The notes: generated by a model from the letters alone, not told the origin. A DNA stretch of 32,230 nucleotides from Thalassovita sp. (GCA_002729595.1 PBYL01000272.1:1-32230); one strand, 5' to 3'; counted from the first letter of the stretch, positions 7,560 through 16,086 are shown. Numbers and translations: made by a program.

Positions 7560-8024
7560 TTATTTTAATTTACTTACAATGCTTTCTAATCTATTGTGCG
7601 CCATGTTGAGACCTTGCGCAAAAGGCATCTGCAACATCTGGTTTCTGTCTGCCACAGATTTATATACAATATGCATGGTGAGCTTACTGGTATTTGCTGT
7701 AAGCTTTTCGAAGGTTAAAAACTCCAACTGAACAGGAAATGGCGTATTTTCCATTTCGAATGTGCGGGTAATTTTCTGGTTAGGAACAAACTCGTGAATG
7801 GTACCATTAAAACCATGTTCGTTTCCTTTTGGGTCAGTAGTAATAAACTGCCAACTGCCATGTTTTTTATTTTCGAGCTTAATCACTTTTGTGCCCATCC
7901 ATTGCTCTACAATTTCTGGTTCTTCATAAGCTTTAAAGAGCAACTCCAACGGCAAGTCAAACTCTCTGGTAATTACCAGCTCTTGCTTAGCATCTTCAGC
8001 ATGAATTTTCGTTTTCAGTTCCAT
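7560..8024 (-). CDS. AHSA1/SRPBCC-domain protein
   Basis: A 154-residue single-domain START/Bet v 1-like protein of the 'activator of Hsp90 ATPase homologue 1' group. Typical features are the opening LVITREFDLPLELLFKAYEEPEIVEQWMG split over strand 1 and helix 1, the central FNGTIHEFVPNQKITRTFEM, and a long C-terminal helix. The fold has a hydrophobic cavity that binds small ligands, but no specific ligand can be read off. It starts only two bases after the repressor's stop, so it is translationally coupled to the ArsR gene, a very common pairing. Confidence 0.87.
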   Translation of the reverse strand: MELKTKIHAEDAKQELVITREFDLPLELLFKAYEEPEIVEQWMGTKVIKLENKKHGSWQFITTDPKGNEHGFNGTIHEFVPNQKITRTFEMENTPFPVQLEFLTFEKLTANTSKLTMHIVYKSVADRNQMLQMPFAQGLNMAHNRLESIVSKLK

Positions 8025-8026
8025 AT

Positions 8027-8353
8027 TTATTCTTTATCTGGTTTATAGTTTTTCATTATAGACTCTAGTTTATTAAACCTGTCGTCCCACATTTTGCGGA
8101 AAGGCTCAATAAAATCGGCTATTTCTTTTAGTTTTTGTGGATTAAGATGATAGTAAATCTCTCTCCCATTTTGCTCTTGCTTGAGCAATTCGCATGCGGT
8201 AAGTATCTGTACATGTTTAGAAACAGTGGGTCTGGCTGTATCAAAGTTGGAGGCAATGGCACCGGCGGTCATCGATTGAGAAGCAACCAACACTAGAATG
8301 GCTCTTCTAGTCGGGTCTGCTATGGCTTGAAATACATCTCTTCTTAAATTCAT
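8027..8353 (-). CDS. ArsR-family transcriptional repressor
   Basis: A 108-residue winged-helix regulator. The start [15 protein letters not shown] (6-20) is the ArsR signature, and the recognition helix is at [12 protein letters not shown] (40-51). The wing [10 protein letters not shown] follows. The ELCVC metal site of arsenic/cadmium sensors is missing and only one Cys (TACELL) is present, so this is probably a non-metal member of the SdpR-like group that commonly precedes AHSA1 genes. It is the first gene of a five-gene operon. The promoter directly upstream is covered by matching inverted half-sites, which indicates autorepression. Confidence 0.9.
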   Translation of the reverse strand: MNLRRDVFQAIADPTRRAILVLVASQSMTAGAIASNFDTARPTVSKHVQILTACELLKQEQNGREIYYHLNPQKLKEIADFIEPFRKMWDDRFNKLESIMKNYKPDKE

Positions 8354-8360
8354 TTTAATA

Positions 8361-8407
8361 TGTAGCTATTTGACTACAAATATATATGTAGTCACTTAAC
8401 TACACAA
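8361..8407 (-). promoter_or_regulatory. Autoregulated ArsR-operon promoter with four phased half-sites
   Basis: Half-sites alternate in orientation with exact 13-bp steps: TGTAG at 8361, CTACA at 8374, TGTAG at 8387 and CTACA at 8400, each separated by 8 bp. The middle pair extends to a perfect 8-bp inverted repeat (TGACTACA 8371-8378, TGTAGTCA 8387-8394). On the minus strand TTG (8407-8405), a 20-bp gap and TATATTTG (8384-8377) form an exact Bacteroidota promoter (TAnnTTTG), with the start point about 17 bases before the repressor's ATG. The operator overlaps both promoter elements. Confidence 0.75.
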
Positions 8408-8474
8408 TAGGTTTTAATAATTTTTTGATAAGCAAATTTTACCAAAAAAGATAATTCATTGAAAATGAGAGGAT

Positions 8475-9008
8475 TTAAATATTGAGGTCGGCAAAAACTA
8501 ATTCTTTCCCTAGGTTCTCTTGCCAGCCTAAAATATTGGTTTTATGCATTACTATCTGAACTCCATGTTCATAGTCTCCACTAAAACTGCAGTCTAATCC
8601 ACAATAAGAAACTCCTTCTTTATGCTCATAAAAGAAAGAAATAAGCTTAACACCTAAAGCTTTTCTAAGGTCGTCTACGCTGTTTATCTCAGGAAAAGAA
8701 ACCTCGTCGTAACCAATGTATTCTAAATGTGTGGGGTATAAAATATTTTTGGTGTAATCAAAAAGTGCTGCTAGTATTTCGGTTTGATGATCTTCGACAA
8801 AACTCAATGCAGCCAACTGTTCATTTGAATAGTGCTGTTCATGCTCCCAACAGTTCACCTCTCCAAAAAAGCCTATTTTTACTAAACCGTTATTCCTATT
8901 TGCTTCAAAATATGAAAAAAAATGCTCGTTTCCATCTTTATCTTGCTGAGTCAAAACTGGCATTTCTACAATTACATGGTTATAGCTATCGAAGTTGAAA
9001 TGCGGCAT
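8475..9008 (-). CDS. Hypothetical soluble protein (possibly DUF6985-like)
   Basis: A cytoplasmic protein of 177 residues from the ATG at 9008; an in-frame GTG at 9044 would add 12. It has no signal peptide or membrane segment. The pattern is FDSYNHVIVEMPVLT, then LVKIGFFGE, a helix YSNEQLAALSFVEDHQTEIL, and a C-terminal YCGLDCSFSGDYEHGVQIVMHK. The last block (a 'Cys/Gly-Asp ... EHG-hydrophobic-MHK' end) resembles DUF6985 proteins, often found as lone immunity-like genes. This likeness is by eye only. It is separated by about 120 bp from the ArsR promoter and is transcribed the same way. Confidence 0.6.
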   Translation of the reverse strand: MPHFNFDSYNHVIVEMPVLTQQDKDGNEHFFSYFEANRNNGLVKIGFFGEVNCWEHEQHYSNEQLAALSFVEDHQTEILAALFDYTKNILYPTHLEYIGYDEVSFPEINSVDDLRKALGVKLISFFYEHKEGVSYCGLDCSFSGDYEHGVQIVMHKTNILGWQENLGKELVFADLNI

Positions 9009-9074
9009 TTTGTAGGAGAATTTATTAAACTTTAACTTAATCACATTTTTTATACGCTTTCTATGAGGGAAAAG

Positions 9075-9425
9075 CTATAGAAAATACGATTTTAAAGTCA
9101 AGAAACTGCCCAGAATAAGCATGGTAAGCAACAGTAAGTTTGAAGCCGTGTTTTGCGAAGCTTGCTTTGCCGTAGGAAAAAACATTCTGGCTAAACCAAG
9201 TAGTACAAGTACCCAACCTAAAAAGGTAATAATTACTGCCCAGTTGAGTAACCACAGGTTATGAATACGAACGATGATTAATCCGCCTACCAATAACACC
9301 AATCCATTTAAGTATACCAAGGTAGAATGCACATCTTTCCAAATCTTAAAGTTTAAATATTCTGTTATCGAAAGTGCCATTAAAACAGGACCTAATACAC
9401 CTGCTATTTGGAGGGAAGTGTTCAT
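9075..9425 (-). CDS. Small hypothetical membrane protein (four TM helices)
   Basis: A 116-residue, very hydrophobic protein with four predicted helices (about 7-22, 37-53, 58-80, 96-113). Between helices 3 and 4 is a short polar loop (FFPTAKQASQNTASN). I do not recognise a family. It sits alone between an unknown soluble protein and an S41 peptidase-like gene, all on the same strand, and its upstream region carries a long imperfect inverted repeat. Confidence 0.6.
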   Translation of the reverse strand: MNTSLQIAGVLGPVLMALSITEYLNFKIWKDVHSTLVYLNGLVLLVGGLIIVRIHNLWLLNWAVIITFLGWVLVLLGLARMFFPTAKQASQNTASNLLLLTMLILGSFLTLKSYFL

Positions 9426-9431
9426 AGCTAG

Positions 9432-9494
9432 AACTAGTTTTACATTTAATGCAGTAAAGACATTAATACTATCAATTTAAATGTAAAACCAGTT
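9432..9494. repeat. 18-bp inverted repeat upstream of small membrane protein
   Basis: The arms are AACTAGTTTTACATTTAA (9432-9449) and TTAAATGTAAAACCAGTT (9477-9494), which pair at 17 of 18 positions around a 27-nt loop. It fills the gap between the S41 gene's stop and the membrane protein's ATG. There is no T-run after it on the minus strand, so it is not a standard terminator; a two-site operator or a structured leader is more likely. Confidence 0.6.
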
Positions 9495-9512
9495 GCATCA
9501 AAATTTAACGCC

Positions 9513-10802
9513 TCAATTACTCTGCTTAATTTCTTCTTTTACTTGCTCTATCCAGTCTTTTTGAGGGTTTAGGGCGACATCTGGTTCTAGGCCTCTTCCT
9601 TCGTAGTTGAGGTAATTGCCAGAGTCTTTGGTATCTGTTAAATACACCTGAAAATCTCCGCTGGGCAATGTTATTTTTGTACCTAAATTACTACCGTAAG
9701 CCAAGGTGCCATTGGTGGTTTCTCCCAGTGTAATTACATTTTCGTTTTTGCTCAACTCAATTATAAACTTCTCTGCTTCACTAAATGTGCGGTTATTCAC
9801 AATGGCATAAATCTTATGTTCTTCAGCATAATTACCTAATAGCTTTAAAAACTTTTTAGCCACTTTATCGGCTCCACCAGAGTTATTTCTTAAATCTAAA
9901 ATCAGGTTTTTAGCTTGTAGGTCATTTTCCAACTTGGTGTAAAAAAGATCAGAAAACATCACATTAGCCTTGCTAGCACTAAAACTTCCCAGTCTTACAT
10001 ATTGTGTTTGCTCATTCAATTGCTTAAGCTCGTAAGTCTGGTAATTATCCGGTAGGCTAGAATAATCTTCTACTGTTATTCGGTTTTTTCGCCAAATAGC
10101 ATTGCTTAAGGAGCCGTAAAAACGCGACTCTGGAAAAGAGCCATTTATAAATTTTTCATTATTAACCAACAAAAACACCTTGTGCACAGGGTGTGCATAA
10201 TAAGCAGTATAATGCTCGGTATCTTCTTGCTTTCTTAGCACAAATGCGATTTGCCCTTTTTCCCAATTGGGTATTTCTGTATGGAGAATTACCGCCACCA
10301 AACTATCCGGATTCTCTGTTTTAAGCAATCCAGCTTTTAAATAAGTATCGTAATAATATATTCCTTCTATATCGGCTGCTGGTTTAGCCGCTAACATATT
10401 TTCTATCGAATCTAAGTCGGTATCAATTCTAGGGAAATTCTTAGATTCTGGCGATTTGCGATATGCCTTTACCACATAAGGATCGTCGTACAAAGAAGGA
10501 TCGATATAAGTATGTGGCAATTGATAAAACCCTAAGTGATTGTCTTTAATAGGATCAAAAAGTTCTGCCAGTTTACAAAAACACTCAAACTGATCTGAGG
10601 TATTTCTTACTCTCCATTCGAGGTGTTGCACCAATCTCTGGTACTGTTTGGCTTTAGCTCCCTTAATCTGGCTTTTGTAAGAGGGGGTCTTCTTTAGCAA
10701 CTCATAAAGCTCTTCCATATCTTCTACACACTTACTTTTAGATTGTGCAAAAGATGAAACAGCTAACAGGCAAAATATAATTATTAAATATGTTCTAGTC
10801 AT
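9513..10802 (-). CDS. Secreted S41-family peptidase-like protein
   Basis: A 429-residue exported protein with a signal peptide (LIIIFCLLAVSSFAQ). The C-terminal third has the C-terminal-processing-peptidase (S41/tail-specific protease) core: NLILDLRNNSGGADKV (299-314), IYAIVNNRTFSEAEKFI (331-347) with the probable nucleophile Ser341, and VITLGETTNGTLAYGS (356-371). In classical CtpA enzymes this last motif is GxxTxGKG and supplies the catalytic Lys; here the Lys position appears to be Thr, so either another residue takes over or the protein is inactive. No clear PDZ domain is visible in the N-terminal half. The gene is monocistronic, divergent from the pump gene with 559 bp between them. Confidence 0.75.
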   Translation of the reverse strand: MTRTYLIIIFCLLAVSSFAQSKSKCVEDMEELYELLKKTPSYKSQIKGAKAKQYQRLVQHLEWRVRNTSDQFECFCKLAELFDPIKDNHLGFYQLPHTYIDPSLYDDPYVVKAYRKSPESKNFPRIDTDLDSIENMLAAKPAADIEGIYYYDTYLKAGLLKTENPDSLVAVILHTEIPNWEKGQIAFVLRKQEDTEHYTAYYAHPVHKVFLLVNNEKFINGSFPESRFYGSLSNAIWRKNRITVEDYSSLPDNYQTYELKQLNEQTQYVRLGSFSASKANVMFSDLFYTKLENDLQAKNLILDLRNNSGGADKVAKKFLKLLGNYAEEHKIYAIVNNRTFSEAEKFIIELSKNENVITLGETTNGTLAYGSNLGTKITLPSGDFQVYLTDTKDSGNYLNYEGRGLEPDVALNPQKDWIEQVKEEIKQSN

Positions 10803-11361
10803 TTTTTAAACTCGACAGGCTTCCAATCAACACAAAGATGTGTATTATCTTTTTATCTATAAGACTAAATGATGATTATCTAAGAAAGGTTGCTGCTTTA
10901 ACATTTTTAAGCATTTTGTAGAATCAAATCATCAAATGTGTGGTGTACAATCACCAGTATAATTATCACCTCAAATGAGATAATTATATAAATTAATTTT
11001 TTTTCATCACACTTAAAGCAATTTATCTACTTTAGTTAGCTCAAAAAAACAATAATAATATTGCTTATAACCAAACGGAAATACTTTTAATCAATAAAAA
11101 GCCAAATATTTTTCCAAAATCTGTTTCTTGTCTATTCTCAAGCCTTCTTAAATACCTATTTACAATCTTTTCTACTGCTTACATGGCAGGAATTCTGTAA
11201 TTCTTATCACAGACAAAAACTTTAAAACCATTTAAATCCCTGAATATTCACAAGGTAAAAGGCTTTTGCCTGCATTAAATTTTTTAAGAGCAAGTTAAGC
11301 TAGTCATCTAAGTTATCTGGTGTATGCTAAGGGTAAGCCTATAATATTTGACTTATTCAGC
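10803..11361. other. 559-bp divergent intergenic region
   Basis: This AT-rich region separates the S41 gene (leftward) from the cation pump (rightward). I see no ORF of note and no RNA gene. Small elements only: a short hairpin ACACA/TGTGT near 10830 and AGGC/GCCT around 11256-11272. No match to TAnnTTTG stands out at a sensible distance from either start. Its length suggests regulatory content that I cannot define. Confidence 0.5.
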
Positions 11362-14049
11362 ATGGAAAAATTAAAAAATGCCTATCAGTTAGAGAGCGAT
11401 GAGGTAATTAGCTCTTTAAAGACCGACCCCGATCAAGGGCTGTCCTCCAGTGAGGCAGAAAGCAGATTAAACGAATTTGGAAGAAATAAACTGAAAGAAG
11501 AAAAGAAAAAAAGCTTATTCCAGATTCTAATCGACCAGTTAAACAACCCGGTAATATACCTACTCCTCGCCGCGGTTACATTGTCTTTTGTTTTTGGAGA
11601 CATAGCAGAAGCCATCGCCATTATAGTAGTAATTGTATTAAATACTGTAATTGGTTTTTGGATGGAACTACAAGCGATGCAGTCGATGGATGCACTGCAA
11701 AAAATGGATAAGCTAGTAGTAAACATCATTCGCGATGGACAAGAAAAACAGATAGATGCAGAAGAACTTGTTCCGGGAGATTTACTAGCAGTAGAAGCAG
11801 GTGACCTTATTCCTGCCGATTGCCGAATTATCTACAACGCTCAATTGAAAGTAGATGAATCTCCGCTTACTGGTGAGTCTATTCCTGTTGATAAAACTAC
11901 CGAAAAAATTGAAGGAGACACTGGTATTGGCGACAGAAAAAACACTTTATATAAAGGTACAGCAGTAACCAACGGTAATGGTAAAGCCATTGTAGTAAAC
12001 ACTGGTATGGAAACCGAATTGGGTAATATCTCACAAATGGTAAGCGATGCAGGTAGTGAAGAAGTGCCTTTAAATAAGAAACTCGAAAAACTTAGTAAAC
12101 ACCTTATTTGGGCAACACTTGGCTTAGCGGCAGTATTCTTTGTTGTTGGCTGGATAAGCGGTGAAGACCCTTACGAACTTGTGCAAACCTCTATTGCTTG
12201 GACGATTGCGGCAATCCCAGAAGGTTTACCAATTGTAGCCAGTATTGCACTTGCTAGAGGTATGCTGAAACTCGCTAAGCAAAATGTAATTGTTAAGAAA
12301 TTATCTGCTGTTGAAACCTTGGGAGAAACCACTGTAATCTTTACCGACAAAACGGGTACGCTTACACTCAATCAGCTTTCTGTAAACGCGGTAATGAGTC
12401 CAGAAAAAGATTACGATGTTACCAATGGCAAGAATGGCTATTCTGATGATGAAAATGTAAAGAAAATGCTTTCTATCGCTGTGTTATGTAATAATGCTAA
12501 CATAGAAAACAGCAATGGGCACAATGGTTCAGATAATGGACATGATGGTGATGGAGAAGAAAAAGAGAAAGCAGATGGCGTTGGAGATCCTATAGAAATT
12601 GCCTCTTTGCTATACACTAAAAATGCAGATGAAGGCCGCTATCAGGAATTGATCAAGGCAGAAAAGATATTAGAAGACCCATTCGATTCTGATAAAATGA
12701 TGATGGGTACAGCCCATGTGGTAAACGATGGAAAAGTGATGGTATCTGCAAAAGGTGCTACTGAAAAACTTCTTAGAGAATGTAACAGAATTCTTGCTCA
12801 GGGCAAAGAAGAAGCTTTAAGCGAAGAACAAAAGCAAGAGTGGATTGATAAAAACAACGAGCTTTCTGAAGATGGATTAAGAATATTGGCTTTTGCCTAT
12901 AAAGATATGGACAACAAGCCGTCATCAGAAGATGAACTGCTAAATGACCTTACTTTTGCCGGATTAATCGGCTACATAGACCCTCCGAGAGAATCTGTTA
13001 AAGATGCGATTGACACTTGCCATAAGGCTGGAATCGAAGTAATTATGCTTACTGGTGACCATCCGGGAACAGCAAAAAATATTGCCACGCAGGTACACTT
13101 GGTTGATAAAGACGATACCAATGTTGTTCATGGCGAAGAGCTTTCAGATAATACTGATGAACATACCATTGTAGAATCTAAAGTATTCTCTAGAGTAGAC
13201 CCATCTCAGAAACTGGCAATTATTGAAGCTTATCAAAAAGAAGGTCATATTGTTGGTATGACTGGTGATGGAGTAAACGATGCGCCTGCCTTGAAAAAAG
13301 CTGATATTGGTATTGCGATGGGTGATAAAGGTACGCAGGTTGCTCAAGAAGTTGCCGATATGGTCTTAAAAGATGATTCTTTTGAGTCGATAGTAACAGC
13401 GATAAAACAAGGTAGGGTTATCTTTAGCAACATTAGAAAGTTTATTATTTACCAACTTTCTTATCACTTGTCTGAGATTATCGTTATTGCATCGGTAAGT
13501 TTTTCACTGTTCTTTTTACCACTGTTACCATTACAGTTACTATTCCTGAATTTGATCTCGGATGTGTTCCCTGCACTGGCATTAGGTATTGGGCAAGGTA
13601 ATCCGCATGTGATGAACAACAGACCTAATAGCAAACAGGAACCTATCATTACAAAAGAAAAATGGATAGCCATTGTGGTATATGCGGTAGTACTCGCACT
13701 TTGTGTAGGTGGAGCATATTTCTTCTCATATTTTAATTGGGATGCAGGTGAAGAAATTAGTAATAACGTAGCCTTCTTTACACTGGCTTTCTCTCAATTA
13801 CTCCACGTATTAAACATGCGAGACGCAGACGAAAACATATTTGTGAATCAGGTAACTAAAAACAAATTTATCTGGATGGCACTGGCTTTCTGTTTTGCAT
13901 GTATGGGAGCAGCGTATTTTATCCCTCAACTGGCAGAAATATTATCTATACAAGAATTAGAAGCTAAGTACTGGGGATTAATTGCTACTATGAGTGTGAT
14001 GCCAATAGCAATTATACAGCTATTAAAAGCAGTAACTAAGAAATTATAA
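11362..14049 (+). CDS. P-type Ca2+-ATPase-like cation pump (P2A type)
   Basis: An 895-residue P-type ATPase pumping cations across the inner membrane. The ATG at 11362 gives the usual N-terminus; a GTG at 11320 would add 14 residues. Seen in order: the actuator motif TGES (170-173), PEGLP in M4 (286-290), the phosphorylation site DKTGTLT (Asp329), MLTGDHPGTA, MTGDGVNDAPALKKADIGIAMG (hinge), and M5-M6. Against SERCA by eye, site II residues are kept (Glu of PEGLP, Asn and Asp of NLISD). At site I, SERCA Asn768 is replaced by His in YQLSYHLSE. The nucleotide domain has an unusual Asn/Gly/Asp/His-rich insert (about 378-406). A cytosolic copper-storage-type gene follows 32 bp downstream. Ca2+ is the most likely substrate; Mn2+ or Na+ transport is possible. 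Confidence 0.87.
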   Translation: MEKLKNAYQLESDEVISSLKTDPDQGLSSSEAESRLNEFGRNKLKEEKKKSLFQILIDQLNNPVIYLLLAAVTLSFVFGDIAEAIAIIVVIVLNTVIGFWMELQAMQSMDALQKMDKLVVNIIRDGQEKQIDAEELVPGDLLAVEAGDLIPADCRIIYNAQLKVDESPLTGESIPVDKTTEKIEGDTGIGDRKNTLYKGTAVTNGNGKAIVVNTGMETELGNISQMVSDAGSEEVPLNKKLEKLSKHLIWATLGLAAVFFVVGWISGEDPYELVQTSIAWTIAAIPEGLPIVASIALARGMLKLAKQNVIVKKLSAVETLGETTVIFTDKTGTLTLNQLSVNAVMSPEKDYDVTNGKNGYSDDENVKKMLSIAVLCNNANIENSNGHNGSDNGHDGDGEEKEKADGVGDPIEIASLLYTKNADEGRYQELIKAEKILEDPFDSDKMMMGTAHVVNDGKVMVSAKGATEKLLRECNRILAQGKEEALSEEQKQEWIDKNNELSEDGLRILAFAYKDMDNKPSSEDELLNDLTFAGLIGYIDPPRESVKDAIDTCHKAGIEVIMLTGDHPGTAKNIATQVHLVDKDDTNVVHGEELSDNTDEHTIVESKVFSRVDPSQKLAIIEAYQKEGHIVGMTGDGVNDAPALKKADIGIAMGDKGTQVAQEVADMVLKDDSFESIVTAIKQGRVIFSNIRKFIIYQLSYHLSEIIVIASVSFSLFFLPLLPLQLLFLNLISDVFPALALGIGQGNPHVMNNRPNSKQEPIITKEKWIAIVVYAVVLALCVGGAYFFSYFNWDAGEEISNNVAFFTLAFSQLLHVLNMRDADENIFVNQVTKNKFIWMALAFCFACMGAAYFIPQLAEILSIQELEAKYWGLIATMSVMPIAIIQLLKAVTKKL

Positions 14050-14081
14050 ATTAATATTAACCTAACTATAACACTGAAGCT

Positions 14082-14408
14082 ATGAAAAATCAATTGATTA
14101 AAAGTTTGACAGATTGTATTGAAGCCTGCGGAAATTGTGCAGCTTCTTGCCTAAGAGAATTTAATGTAAAAGATATGACAGACTGCATCCAAACAGATGT
14201 AGACTGCCAAGAGATTTGTACAACTACACTGGCTTTTATTACCAGAGGTTCTTCCAACTCTGAGACATTATTAAAAGCTTGTATCGAGATTTGTAAATCT
14301 TGTGAAAAAGAATGTAGAAACCACGAAATGGATCACTGCCAGCATTGTGCAGATGCATGTCGTGCCTGTTACGAAGCTTGTGAAGCAAACCTTTCTGTAG
14401 CAGCATAA
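14082..14408 (+). CDS. Cys-rich four-helix-bundle copper-storage-type protein (Csp/DUF326)
   Basis: A 108-residue protein with 16 cysteines, most in CxxxC or CxxC spacings along amphipathic helices: CIEACGNCAASC (12-23), DCIQTDVDCQEIC, ACIEICKSCEKEC and CQHCADACRACYEAC. This is the hallmark of Csp-type four-helix bundles, which store many Cu(I) ions inside the bundle. It has no signal peptide, so it is cytosolic like Csp3. It lies 32 bp after the pump gene with no terminator between, and a strong hairpin follows it, so the two are probably one transcript. Copper binding is inferred from the family. Confidence 0.88.
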   Translation: MKNQLIKSLTDCIEACGNCAASCLREFNVKDMTDCIQTDVDCQEICTTTLAFITRGSSNSETLLKACIEICKSCEKECRNHEMDHCQHCADACRACYEACEANLSVAA

Positions 14409-14426
14409 GCGAAATATAAAGCAAAC

Positions 14427-14460
14427 AAAAAGCCTCTGAATGAAAATTCAGAGGCTTTTT
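14427..14460. terminator. Bidirectional intrinsic terminator (copper-storage gene / GH125)
   Basis: A perfect 15-bp stem, AAAAAGCCTCTGAAT (14427-14441) with its complement at 14446-14460, encloses a GAAA loop. A-run and T-run flanks let it work both ways between the convergent copper-storage-type and GH125 genes. Confidence 0.9.
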
Positions 14461-14478
14461 AATTTATAAATATAAAAC

Positions 14479-15933
14479 TTAGCTAAACTGCTTGTTCAAT
14501 ATACCTTTTCTTTCGTGATATACTTTAATGATCAATTCACCGAAAAGTGTGTTAGCCCATGCAAACCAAGATCTGTTAAAATCAGTCGGATCGTCTTTAT
14601 GGAAAGCTTCATGCATAAAACCAGTTCCAGCATGAGTTTTCTTTAACATGGTAATACATTTTATAATTTCCTCATCGTCTTCACTAGTCATCGCTCTAAG
14701 GATAATTCCCATTGGCCAGATTTTCTCCTTACCAGTGTGCGGGCTTGCTTGTCCTTCGGCAGCTTTTCCTGTTAGGTAATAAGGATTGCTATCGCTTAAT
14801 AAGAAGTTTCTCGTGTTTTTATAAACTGTATCAGAAGTTTCAACTGCTCCTAAATAGTTTAAAGACATTAATGAAGGCACGTTGGCATCATCCATATAAG
14901 ATTTGTTACCAAAACCATCTACTTCGTAAGCATATATTTTTCCGAAATCTAAATGCTCAGAAACTGCATATTTTTGAATTGCTGCGTCTACTTCATCAGC
15001 GAAATCTGCACATTCTTTAGAGAATTTATCATCTTTCAATTCCTTCTTGTAAATGTTAGATAACTGGCGTAGAGAAACTACAGCAAACACATTTGAAGGA
15101 ATTAAGAACGGCAACATAGTCGCATCATCAGACGGACGGAACATTGAAGCAATTAAACCAACTGGTTTTAATGGTCTACCTGTACCAGAGAATACTGGTG
15201 AATCGATCATATAAGAAGTTACTCTTTCGAATCTGTAAGGAGAAGTACCATCTTTTCTTTGCTCTGTACGAAGGGTTTTTACCAACAAACGCATCGCTTT
15301 GTCCCAGTCTTTATCGAAAATGCTGGTATCGCCAGTACTTTCGTAATATTGGTTAGCCAATCTCACTACATAGCAAAGCGAGTCAATTTCCCACTTTCTC
15401 TCATGTACACCCGGAATCGGACTTGGCTTATCACTTTCCCACTCAGATCTTTTTGATAAATCTTTATAGAAAGCATTGGCATAAGGGTCTTTTAACACAC
15501 ATTTTACTTGTCTGTTAACTAAACCTTTTACCAGATTTCTAATTTTTTCGTCTTTTTCAATCAATGGAATGTATGGCCAAACCTGCGCAGTAGAATCTCT
15601 CAACCACATAGCATCGATATCTCCTGTAATAATAAAGGTATCTGGTTTTCCATCAATCACTTCGTAATCAACAGTAGTATCTATGGTGTTTGGATAACAG
15701 TTTTCAAACATCCAAGCTACTTCTTTATCTTTAATAGCAGCTTTTACTTCTTTTATAAGTGATTCTACCCCTTCACTTTTAAAAGTTCTGTCAGACTCTG
15801 CCGGTCTGTTTGATTTAAAATCTTTTAATGGATTAATTCCTGCTAACATGCCCAAAGCATTCGCATTACTAGATAATACTGTAAGCCCGCCCAGCGCCAG
15901 ACCATTGTTTTTTAAAAACTTTCTTCTGTCCAT
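14479..15933 (-). CDS. Tat-exported GH125 exo-alpha-1,6-mannosidase
   Basis: A 484-residue GH125 (formerly DUF1237) metal-independent alpha-mannosidase, an inverting enzyme trimming alpha-1,6-mannose from N-glycan- or mannan-type chains. The N-terminus MDRRKFLKNNGLALGG is a twin-arginine signal with a hydrophobic core to about 27, so export is folded, to the periplasm. Family marks include TGDIDAMWLRDSTAQVWPY (103-121), ERKWEIDSLCY (178-188; Asp184 likely the general acid) and GFMHEAFHKDDP (Glu442 likely the base). It is of full length. A lone -7-like box (TAGATTTG, minus strand 15993-15986) lies upstream. The gene is downstream of a secreted alpha/beta hydrolase on the same strand but separated by 153 bp, so co-transcription is uncertain. 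Confidence 0.92.
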   Translation of the reverse strand: MDRRKFLKNNGLALGGLTVLSSNANALGMLAGINPLKDFKSNRPAESDRTFKSEGVESLIKEVKAAIKDKEVAWMFENCYPNTIDTTVDYEVIDGKPDTFIITGDIDAMWLRDSTAQVWPYIPLIEKDEKIRNLVKGLVNRQVKCVLKDPYANAFYKDLSKRSEWESDKPSPIPGVHERKWEIDSLCYVVRLANQYYESTGDTSIFDKDWDKAMRLLVKTLRTEQRKDGTSPYRFERVTSYMIDSPVFSGTGRPLKPVGLIASMFRPSDDATMLPFLIPSNVFAVVSLRQLSNIYKKELKDDKFSKECADFADEVDAAIQKYAVSEHLDFGKIYAYEVDGFGNKSYMDDANVPSLMSLNYLGAVETSDTVYKNTRNFLLSDSNPYYLTGKAAEGQASPHTGKEKIWPMGIILRAMTSEDDEEIIKCITMLKKTHAGTGFMHEAFHKDDPTDFNRSWFAWANTLFGELIIKVYHERKGILNKQFS

Positions 15934-16086
15934 TTTATAATTTGTTATGTGAGTCTAGTAGTTGAAGTTTTTACACTTATCCCAACAAATCTATGTAGTA
16001 GAATTGATAATAAAAATTATAGCAAATTGGTAAAAACACCCTCTATTTAACAGTAAACATAATAACAAGTTTCTTTTCACCCTCTC

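Noticed and set aside
11433-11729. 98-codon ORF antisense to the pump gene
   Set aside because: Shadow frame of a strongly conserved P-type ATPase; Ser/Ile-rich product without domains.
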